From Phycisphaerales bacterium (GTDB lineage: Bacteria > Planctomycetota > Phycisphaerae > Sedimentisphaerales > Anaerobacaceae), in NCBI GenBank assembly GCA_030602885.1, contig JAUVYV010000029.1, positions 1 to 45,889 on the forward strand: a stretch of DNA of 45,889 nucleotides, written 5' to 3'. Shown here one piece after another: positions 39,389 through 45,889 of this stretch; position 1 is the stretch's first letter, and each line of letters begins with the position of its first letter. The notes beneath the pieces are model-generated. The model saw only the letters and a list, made by a program, of their open reading frames with translations, had not been told where the DNA came from and searched no databases. Both the position numbers and the translations under genes were made by a program.

Positions 39389-42274
39389 ATGGTTAGGCAG
39401 GCGGAAAAAGCTATCAGGATTACGGCAGCGGCTGAGCACAATCTCAAGAATATCAGCTTGAGCATCCCTCGGGACAAGCTCGTTGTCATTACGGGAATAA
39501 GCGGCTCGGGCAAGAGCTCTCTTGCATTCGACACCATTTACGCCGAGGGCAGACGTAAGTACGTAGAGTCACTCAGCTCTTATGCGCGGCAGTTTCTGGA
39601 GCAGATGCAGAAACCGGCTGTCGGCGAGATTACGGGCCTGCCGCCGACGATTGCCATCGAGCAGCGCGGCGCCGGCGCCAATCCTCGCTCGACGGTGGCT
39701 ACGACGACGGAGATATATGATTATTTTCGGCTTCTTTTTGCGCGGGCCGGCTGGCCACACTGCTGGGTGTGCGGAAGAGAGATTACGAGCCAGCATTCTT
39801 CGCAGATAGTGGATTCGATACTGAGCAGGCCTGAAGGGACGAAGGTCCAGATATGCGCGCCTCTGGTTCGCGGCAAGAAGGGTGAGCATCGGGATATTTT
39901 TACTGCGGTGCAGCGTGAGGGGTTTGTGCGTGTTCTGGTTGACGGCCGCACTTACGATATTCGCAACGCTGCCGCTCTTGAGAAGAACAAGAAGCACGAT
40001 ATAGCCGCGGTCGTGGACAGATTGATAGTGAGGGATTCGGTTCGCGTTCGATTAGCGGATTCGGTTGAGACGGCGTTGAAGCTGGCGGAGGGGATTCTGC
40101 TGGTCCTGGTCCAGGAGCCGGGTTCGGATAAGGCCAGCGGCCCAGAGGGCGATTGGCAGCAGGTCATTTACAGTGAGAGGTTTGCCTGCCCGGAGCATCC
40201 TGAGGCGTCTCTGGAAGAGCTGAGCCCGCGCTTGTTCAGCTTCAACAGTCCTTACGGTGCGTGCAGGAGCTGTGACGGTCTGGGCAGGACACTCGAATTT
40301 GACCCGGATATGATAGTGCCGGACAAGACGGTGTCTTTAGAGAACGGCGCCGTTGACGCCTGGCGCAAGGGCGGCAAGCGCATGAATATCTACTATAACC
40401 GGCTGATCAAGCGGTTCTGCAGGAATTTTGGGATTCGCAAATCGACTTCGTTTGAGCGGCTGGGTGAGCAGATACGCAGGATATTGATGTACGGTACGAC
40501 GGCTGAGGACGAGCGCGAATATGGTGTTTGGTTCGAGGGGGTTATTCCGAATCTCACGCGTCGCTGGGAGAGCACGAGCAGCGAGTATGTCAAGGCGAGG
40601 CTGCACAGCTATTTTGGTGAGCTGCCTTGTCGGGACTGTGGCGGGGCGCGGCTCAGGCCTGAGGCGGTTGCGGTAACAGTGGGCGGCAGGAACATTCACG
40701 AGCTGAGCAAATTGAGCATCGAGAAGGCGCAGGAGTTTTTCCGGAAGTTGAAGCTTGATAAAGAGAAGTCGCTGATAGCTGCCCAGATACTGAAGGAGAT
40801 AAGAGCACGGTTGCAATTCATGGTTGATGTCGGTCTCGGCTATCTGACCCTGGACCGCAGGAGCGGGACACTGGCTGGCGGAGAGGCGCAGCGGATACGC
40901 TTGGCGACGCAGGTGGGCAGCGGTCTTGTCGGGGTCTGTTATGTGCTTGATGAGCCGACGATAGGTTTGCACAAACGCGACAACGACCGGCTTCTTGGGA
41001 TTTTGCGGCGTCTGACGCGAATAGGCAATACGGTCATAGTCGTAGAGCACGACGAGGATGTCATAGCCAGTGCCGAACATATTATTGATATCGGCCCTGC
41101 TGCGGGCGCTCATGGCGGCGAAGTTGTTGTGCAGGGCAGCTTCGAGGATGTTATAAAATGCCGCAGGTCGCTCACGGGCGAGTATCTGGGCGGCAGGAAG
41201 AAAATAGCGCTTCCGCCGGCGAGGCGCAAATACAATCTGAGAAGGTGCATCGAAGTCAAGCAGGCGGCGGAGAACAACCTCAAGGATATCGACGTGAAAT
41301 TTCCGTTGGGGATATTCATCTGTGTGACGGGCGTTTCCGGTTCCGGCAAAAGCACGCTGGTTAGTCAGGTTTTGCTTCGGGCGCTGAGACGTCGGTTATA
41401 CAGCTCACGGGAGCGGCCCGGCAAACATAAGAGTATTCTTGGGGCTTCTCAGATTGACAAGGTTATCGAGATAGACCAGTCGCCTATAGGCAAGACTCCT
41501 CGGAGCAATCCTGCGACTTATACGGGTGTTTTCGATGAGATTCGCAAGCTGTTCAGCAAGACGCGCGAGGCGAAGATTCGCGGGTATAAGCCGGGGCGTT
41601 TCAGCTTCAATGTCAAAGGCGGGCGCTGTGAATACTGTAAGGGTCAGGGGACGAAGAAGATTGAGATGCATTTTCTGCCGGATGTCTATGTAACGTGTCA
41701 GCAGTGCAAGGGGACACGGTATAATCCGGAGACGCTGCAGGTTACGTACAAGGGCAGGAATATCGCCGATGTGCTGGACATGCGGATTGCCGAGGCGCTG
41801 CAATTTTTCGCGAACTTTCCGACGATAGTGCGGTTCCTGCGAATGCTCGATGACGTTGGTATGGGTTACATGCAGTTGGGGCAGCCTTCGACGACACTTT
41901 CGGGCGGCGAAGCCCAGCGGGTCAAGCTCGCCTCTGAGCTGGGCAAGGCGGCAACGGGCCATACGTTGTATCTTCTGGATGAGCCGACCACGGGACTGCA
42001 TTTTGCGGACATCCATAACCTGCTCAATGTCCTGCAGCGGTTGTGCGATATGGGAAACACGGTTGTGGTGATAGAGCACAACCTCGATGTCGTCAAGATG
42101 GCCGATTATATAATCGACCTTGGTCCGGAGGGTGGCGATGCGGGCGGAGAGGTTGTTGCAGCGGGGCCTCCCGAAGAGATAATCAAGAACAGAAAAAGCT
42201 ACACGGCAAAATATCTGCGCACCAAACTCGATACAGATTACAGGGTCGGGCGGAAAAAGACGAAAGCGGGTTGA
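39389..42274 (+). CDS. uvrA: Excinuclease ABC subunit A
   Basis: A 961-aa UvrA, the damage-recognition ATPase of nucleotide excision repair, which loads UvrB on lesions as a dimer. It has two ABC modules: first Walker A GISGSGKSS (36-44), second Walker A GVSGSGKST (about 649), and signature motifs LSGGEAQR-like (LAGGEAQRIRL and LSGGEAQRVKL). Four CxxC zinc knuckles are visible: CWVCG, CRSCDG, CRDCG and CEYCKGQG...CQQCKG. The C-terminus is KKTKAG, a short basic tail. Length is the family's. The Shine-Dalgarno is weak. It is divergent from the cyclophilin-fusion gene and runs toward mtnA on the same strand (88 nt). Confidence 0.97.
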   Translation: MVRQAEKAIRITAAAEHNLKNISLSIPRDKLVVITGISGSGKSSLAFDTIYAEGRRKYVESLSSYARQFLEQMQKPAVGEITGLPPTIAIEQRGAGANPRSTVATTTEIYDYFRLLFARAGWPHCWVCGREITSQHSSQIVDSILSRPEGTKVQICAPLVRGKKGEHRDIFTAVQREGFVRVLVDGRTYDIRNAAALEKNKKHDIAAVVDRLIVRDSVRVRLADSVETALKLAEGILLVLVQEPGSDKASGPEGDWQQVIYSERFACPEHPEASLEELSPRLFSFNSPYGACRSCDGLGRTLEFDPDMIVPDKTVSLENGAVDAWRKGGKRMNIYYNRLIKRFCRNFGIRKSTSFERLGEQIRRILMYGTTAEDEREYGVWFEGVIPNLTRRWESTSSEYVKARLHSYFGELPCRDCGGARLRPEAVAVTVGGRNIHELSKLSIEKAQEFFRKLKLDKEKSLIAAQILKEIRARLQFMVDVGLGYLTLDRRSGTLAGGEAQRIRLATQVGSGLVGVCYVLDEPTIGLHKRDNDRLLGILRRLTRIGNTVIVVEHDEDVIASAEHIIDIGPAAGAHGGEVVVQGSFEDVIKCRRSLTGEYLGGRKKIALPPARRKYNLRRCIEVKQAAENNLKDIDVKFPLGIFICVTGVSGSGKSTLVSQVLLRALRRRLYSSRERPGKHKSILGASQIDKVIEIDQSPIGKTPRSNPATYTGVFDEIRKLFSKTREAKIRGYKPGRFSFNVKGGRCEYCKGQGTKKIEMHFLPDVYVTCQQCKGTRYNPETLQVTYKGRNIADVLDMRIAEALQFFANFPTIVRFLRMLDDVGMGYMQLGQPSTTLSGGEAQRVKLASELGKAATGHTLYLLDEPTTGLHFADIHNLLNVLQRLCDMGNTVVVIEHNLDVVKMADYIIDLGPEGGDAGGEVVAAGPPEEIIKNRKSYTAKYLRTKLDTDYRVGRKKTKAG

Positions 42275-42362
42275 TGTGGCTGAGTGGATTCAACGGGCCA
42301 GATTGTCAATTTATTATTCTGGTCTGCATGGCTGGTAATTGAGGTAACGACGGGAGGTTCTT

Positions 42363-43424
42363 ATGGTTATTCGGACGCTTGAGTGGGTTGGAGGAGTTGA
42401 CGGCTTGTTGGAGCTTATCGACCAGCGCAAGCTGCCTGGTGAGTTTGCGAAGCTGCAATGCCGTGATGTTGGACAAGTTTACGATGCGATAAAAACGCTT
42501 GCTGTTCGTGGTGCTCCTGCGGTAGGAGTGGCCGGCGCCTATGGGTTTGTAATTGGGCTGCAGAGGTTGCCGGCCGATGCTGCGTTAGAGCAGGGACTTG
42601 CGTCTTTGCACGACAGTGCTGACCATCTTGGTTCATCTCGGCCGACGGCGGTTAATCTGTTCTGGGCGCTGGATAGAGTGAAGCGGTGCGCAGAGGAGTT
42701 TGTTGTACGCAATCCGAATGCGGATGTGGGCGGGCTTCGCGAGGTTGTTTTGGACGAGGCGCACGCGATATGCAGAGAGGACGAAGATATGTGCCGGCGG
42801 ATTGGGCAGAACGGCGAGCGGTTTATAAAAGGAGGCGGCGGCGTGTTGACGCATTGCAATGCGGGGGCTCTGGCGACGGCTGGTCAGGGGACGGCGCTGT
42901 CGGTGATGTTTGAGGCGCACAAGAAAAGCAAAAGATTCAGGGTTTATGCTGATGAGACTCGACCTTTATTGCAGGGGGCCAGATTGACGGCGTGGGAGCT
43001 GGCTCAGGCGGGGATTGATGTGACGGTTATATGCGACAACATGGCCGGGGTGCTGATGAGGCAGGGCAAAGTCGATATGGTCATTACCGGCGCAGACCGC
43101 ATTGCGGCCAATGGTGACACCGCAAACAAGATAGGGACATATAGTCTGAGCGTTCTGGCAGAGCACCATGGGATACCGTTTTATGTTGCAGCACCGTCGA
43201 GCACTTTCGACTTGAATATAGAAAGCGGTGAGCAGATACCGATTGAGCAGCGCTCGGCTGACGAGGTCAGGTTCTGCGGGGACAAACAAACGGCGCCGGA
43301 TGGCGTAGATATTTACAATCCTGCGTTTGATGTAACGCCGGCGGGGAATATCACGGCTATTATCACAGAACGGGGGGTAATAGAGAGGCCCGGCACCGAG
43401 GAGGTGCGAGCGCACCTTAAGTGA
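42363..43424 (+). CDS. mtnA: Methylthioribose-1-phosphate isomerase
   Basis: A 353-aa enzyme of the methionine salvage pathway that converts 5-methylthioribose-1-phosphate to the ribulose form. Conserved features: RGAPAVGVAGAYG (49-61), THCNAGALATAG with catalytic Cys165 (Cys160 in Bacillus), DETRPLLQGARLT, and DNMAG then ITGADRIAANGD with Asp245 (Asp240 in Bacillus). The C-terminal NPAFDVTPAGNITAIITERG is also typical and separates it from eIF2B-like relatives. GGGAGG lies 7 nt before the ATG. It probably follows uvrA on one mRNA, though the functions are unrelated; no other salvage gene is in the window. Confidence 0.95.
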   Translation: MVIRTLEWVGGVDGLLELIDQRKLPGEFAKLQCRDVGQVYDAIKTLAVRGAPAVGVAGAYGFVIGLQRLPADAALEQGLASLHDSADHLGSSRPTAVNLFWALDRVKRCAEEFVVRNPNADVGGLREVVLDEAHAICREDEDMCRRIGQNGERFIKGGGGVLTHCNAGALATAGQGTALSVMFEAHKKSKRFRVYADETRPLLQGARLTAWELAQAGIDVTVICDNMAGVLMRQGKVDMVITGADRIAANGDTANKIGTYSLSVLAEHHGIPFYVAAPSSTFDLNIESGEQIPIEQRSADEVRFCGDKQTAPDGVDIYNPAFDVTPAGNITAIITERGVIERPGTEEVRAHLK

Positions 43425-43451
43425 TTTATTGAGCGAGGGTTAAGGGGCGGG

Positions 43452-43721
43452 TCAGCTTACGGCGATGACTTCTTTTAGCTCGGGGATTTTCTCTCGGAGG
43501 AGTCGTTCGATGCCCATTTTGAGGGTCATTTGCGCGCCGGGACAGCCGCTGCAAGCTCCTTGCAGGCGGACCTTTACGGTGTTGTCGGGTTCGGTAGCGA
43601 CGAGTTCGACGTCACCGCCATGGCTCTGTAAACTTGGACGGATCCGATCGATTATTTCCTTTACCTTGTCTTCGAAGGTTTTTTCGACGTTGTTTTGGTC
43701 ACAGCCACATTGATCACACAT
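43452..43721 (-). CDS. NifU C-terminal-domain (Nfu-type) Fe-S scaffold protein
   Basis: An 89-aa Nfu domain protein: LQSHGGDVELVATEPDNTVKV, then the cluster-binding GACSGCPGAQMTLKMGIE with C-x2-C (about 61 and 64). Such proteins carry a 4Fe-4S cluster at a dimer interface and deliver it to client enzymes. Ahead of the domain there is an extra N-terminal motif MCDQCGC with three cysteines in five residues, not part of the classical domain. GGAGA precedes the ATG at Shine-Dalgarno distance. It converges with mtnA (27 nt). UvrA is not an Fe-S protein, so neighbours do not point to a client. Confidence 0.88.
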   Translation of the reverse strand: MCDQCGCDQNNVEKTFEDKVKEIIDRIRPSLQSHGGDVELVATEPDNTVKVRLQGACSGCPGAQMTLKMGIERLLREKIPELKEVIAVS

Positions 43722-43904
43722 TGCATTTCTCCATGATTTGGTTTGGTAACTGCTTATAGTGCAATTAGTTACATAATCATCAAAACAACCATTATATCAG
43801 AGGAGGTTCGTTAAAGCCAGCTATTTTTGGTACGATTTCGAGGGGTATGATAAATCGAAACGGTCGTTGGTGTGACTTTGTTTCTGTAAATTGGACATGT
43901 TGTG

Positions 43905-43936
43905 ATGTGGCTGGGCGTAGCTGAGCGGAGCCACAT
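43905..43936. repeat. Palindromic repeat with GAGCGGAG core
   Basis: ATGTGGCT and AGCCACAT (8-bp perfect arms) flank GGGCGTAGCTGAGCGG. Similar in style to the unit at 31568 (GAGCG-AG core). No other feature is seen in 43722-44018. Confidence 0.5.
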
Positions 43937-44018
43937 GGCCTGATAATAAAATCTGCAAAACTACAAAACTGTCTTGGTAATGCTGACGATAGTGGAATAG
44001 GCAAAAGCAGAATATCGC

Positions 44019-44046
44019 TTGCTTTTTCGGCGTTTTCTGGTACAAT
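44019..44046 (+). promoter_or_regulatory. Extended -10 promoter
   Basis: TTGCTT (44019-44024), a 16-bp spacer and TGGTACAAT with the -10 at 44041-44046, about 55 nt before the next ATG. Confidence 0.55.
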
Positions 44047-44106
44047 ATGGGACCGGCATCGCTGGCTGAGCCATTCGATGTCAAGGTTTGGCGTTTTAAG
44101 GAATGA

Positions 44107-44751
44107 ATGATGAAGAACGCTTTAAGCGGTATCCTAACGGTATTGGCAGTATGGGTTTGCGTGGCTGTTGCAGCACCTGAGCCGGCGATTGTACCTGCTC
44201 TGGGCGTCTGGACGATTGAGGTGACCTTTGAGAATCCGCAGCAGATTTCGATTCGGCGTGGTGGGCCTCACGGCAAGCCGGAAAGGTTTTGGTACGTTAT
44301 AGTTACGCTCACGAACAACACCGGCCAGGATGTGGAATTTTATCCGAAGTGCGATCTGCTGACGGATACTTTCGAGGTGCTGGGCGCAGTGAAGGGGGCG
44401 TCGCCGGCACTGATTGGGAAGATAAAGGCGCGTCACCAGCAGAAATATCCGTTTCTTGAGCCGCTGGAAACCGTTGGTACTAAAGTACTTGAGGGCGAGG
44501 ACAACGTGAAGGAAGTTGCTGTTATCTTTCCGGATTTTGATGCGAAGGCCAAGGGCGTTAAGATATTTATATCGGGTCTGAGCAATGAGACGGTGGCGGT
44601 GGAGCATCCGGTGAGGAAGGACGCAAGTGGTGGGCCGGTAAAGGTTTACCTGCGCAAGACGTTAGAGCTGAGCTACAAGCTGGGTGGGGATCCGGCTTTT
44701 CGGGCGGAGCAGAAGCTGGAGTTTGAGGGTAAGCGCTGGGTGATGCGGTGA
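44107..44751 (+). CDS. Secreted protein, unknown
   Basis: A 214-aa protein with a signal peptide (residues 5-24, ending VAVAA). The mature part begins with an immunoglobulin-like strand pattern (VWTIEVTFENPQQISIRR, WYVIVTLTNNTGQDVEFYPKCDLLTDTFEV), as in small secreted beta-sandwich proteins, and ends LEFEGKRWVMR. A single Cys is left. AAGGA lies just upstream of two adjacent ATG codons (44107, 44110). I do not recognise a named family. It stands alone after the Fe-S gene on the opposite strand. Confidence 0.72.
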   Translation: MMKNALSGILTVLAVWVCVAVAAPEPAIVPALGVWTIEVTFENPQQISIRRGGPHGKPERFWYVIVTLTNNTGQDVEFYPKCDLLTDTFEVLGAVKGASPALIGKIKARHQQKYPFLEPLETVGTKVLEGEDNVKEVAVIFPDFDAKAKGVKIFISGLSNETVAVEHPVRKDASGGPVKVYLRKTLELSYKLGGDPAFRAEQKLEFEGKRWVMR

Positions 44752-45011
44752 GGGTGCGCTTGGCGCAATAAGTTCCGTAGAGCATAGATGTTAGGTTCAT
44801 CAGGAGGGGACAAGTCCATCGTTTTTTCAGGTCTTGGTGTGGTTGCGGTCTGCGCGACCCTGCCGGGTCGCTTGAAAATTGGGTTTGAATTGGGTTTGCT
44901 TTTTTGCCGCATTTTCCAAGAAATTTTCTGTAAGTCCTTTTGAGGCATAGAGTTAAATGTTGTCTAATTATTTTGACATTGGGTTTGTTTTGCATAAAAA
45001 GGTGTTTTGTC

Positions 45012-45039
45012 GTATCTCGTATCTCGTCGTTCGTATTTC
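45012..45039. repeat. Heptamer tandem repeat
   Basis: GTATCTC, GTATCTC, GTCGTTC and GTATTTC follow one another exactly 7 bp apart. It is one of several arrays in 44752-45889, a 1.1-kb stretch with no convincing gene. Confidence 0.6.
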
Positions 45040-45049
45040 GTTTGTTGAG

Positions 45050-45074
45050 GCGTGCTATGCACGCGGTGTTTTTT
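45050..45074 (+). terminator. Terminator-like hairpin
   Basis: GCGTGC-TAT-GCACGC followed by GGTGTTTTTT. The preceding GTTGAG and the layout recur at 45275. Confidence 0.5.
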
Positions 45075-45274
45075 ATGACCCCGGCCTCGTAGGGCCTGGG
45101 CTAAATCAGTTGTAGTCGGGTCAAGGTGGGTGAAGGTGGTCATCTCAAAATCCTTGTGTTTGTAATTTAGTGTCAAGCTTTCATATGTTAGCTAGGTATT
45201 ATACAACATGGGAAGTTAGATGTCAAGCATAAAATAGTCGTTGGTCACTGGTCTCTCGTCGTTAGCTGGTTGAG

Positions 45275-45299
45275 GCATGCCTGGCATGCTGAGTTTTTT
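45275..45299 (+). terminator. Terminator-like hairpin, second copy
   Basis: GCATGCC-T-GGCATGC followed by TGAGTTTTTT, again after GTTGAG. The two copies share layout but not stem sequence, which suggests selection on structure or a mobile hairpin family. Confidence 0.5.
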
Positions 45300-45315
45300 A
45301 ACCGCGGATTTTCAC

Positions 45316-45375
45316 CACAAAGACACTAAGGCACGAAGAGATTTTGTAGCCACAGAGATCACAGAAACCACAGAG
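45316..45375. repeat. Degenerate CAC-type tandem repeats, 8- and 9-bp periods
   Basis: CACAAAGA, CACTAAGG and CACGAAGA occur at 45316, 45324 and 45332 (8-bp period); CACAGAG, CACAGAA and CACAGAG at 45351, 45360 and 45369 (9-bp period). Confidence 0.6.
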
Positions 45376-45832
45376 AATTTTTGTAAGACACTGTTTTTCT
45401 CACCACGAAGGCACCCTCTGTTGAAAAGACAAGGTAGCAGACACTCCAGGGTAAACTCCGAGCACGAAGGGAGCGGAGAAGTTCTGACAGGTCAGTTTGG
45501 TGTTCTTCGCCTAAAGGCGTTCTCGATGCAAGCATCTGCGACGCCTTGCGGCTTCGTCCACTGACACAATTTGTGTGTCATGCTGTAACTGACCCGTTGC
45601 GCATAGGATAGCCATGTTTCAGTTAACAGGGAAGGGACACGAAGATTTCAGCGGGCAGATTGGCTTTGTGTTCTCGGCAGGTTACTCTCTGAAAGCGAGC
45701 TTTTTCCGAGTAACCATGCCTTCGTCCACGGAATCGCTACGCGGTTCTCTTTGGGAGCCAATCTTTTGAATCACCGGCTGAACGAAGTCTGGGGCGGGCG
45801 AAGAACATGAAGATTCTGAGAATTGGTTTAAC

Positions 45833-45862
45833 CACGGATTGACACGGATTATCACGGATTTT
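45833..45862. repeat. CACGGATT repeat, 10-bp period
   Basis: CACGGATT occurs at 45833, 45843 and 45853. A related degenerate form (AACACTGATTAACACGG) lies at about 4023-4039. Between 45376 and 45832 there are GC-rich mosaic fragments and no gene. Confidence 0.6.
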
Positions 45863-45889
45863 TCTTTTTGGGGTTACGGATTTTGGGCT

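Noticed and set aside
1-45889. CRISPR array or Cas genes
   Set aside because: No regularly spaced 25-40 bp repeats with unique spacers; the repeats seen have 7-10 bp periods, and no Cas motif is present.

Overview
The window looks like chromosomal DNA of a planctomycete, most likely class Phycisphaerae. The clues are secreted proteins with dockerin-like Ca-binding repeats (8874-13031, 34127-35179, 37225-39156), a PEP-CTERM protein (35315-36088), a DUF1559-style pseudopilin (33270-34082), Tat-exported Gfo/Idh oxidoreductases, a DUF5916 outer-membrane protein and a typical sigma-54. This is inferred from protein style only; there is no rRNA or complete tRNA to confirm it.

Layout. (1) 1-3955 is one end of an integrated element: a clamp-loader-like AAA+ ATPase cut by the window edge, a short tyrosine recombinase, a complete IS630-type IS, a zinc-ribbon protein, an HTH protein, an unusual array of 10-bp-phased repeats and, at the edge, the 3' part of a tRNA-Cys gene that marks the attachment site. 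(2) 4.0-17.7 kb is host DNA: small genes, glyoxalase II, a coupled exonuclease/PLD pair, an SGNH hydrolase, a 1385-aa exoprotein, then a minus-strand block of Tat-exported dehydrogenase, lipoprotein and DUF5916 protein. (3) 17.9-21.7 kb is an IS graveyard: a decayed IS4-type element, an intact 1427-bp IS with 5-bp target duplications, and gene remnants. (4) 21.9-33.2 kb holds mostly plus-strand metabolic genes: phosphohexomutase with a lysine-rich tail, DUF1805, DUF1638 plus methyltransferase, MntP, an operon of two Gfo/Idh dehydrogenases and an MttB-family corrinoid methyltransferase, and rpoN. (5) 33.2-36.7 kb, minus strand, is a cobalamin riboswitch followed by a DUF4465 PEP-CTERM protein, a dockerin-bearing surface protein and a pseudopilin. 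(6) 37.2-44.8 kb has a secreted cyclophilin/beta-helix/dockerin fusion, uvrA, mtnA, an Nfu-type Fe-S protein and a secreted protein. (7) 44.8-45.9 kb is repeat-filled noncoding DNA.

The most interesting signal is the riboswitch-led surface-protein operon, a candidate cobalamin-capture system on a planctomycete surface, in the same window as a corrinoid-dependent MttB-type enzyme. By eye, strand composition also flips twice: the plus strand is C-rich from about 21.7 to 37.0 kb and G-rich on both sides whichever way genes point, suggesting an inverted block (or a misassembly). Intergenic DNA carries several families of short palindromes and degenerate 7-10 bp tandem repeats.
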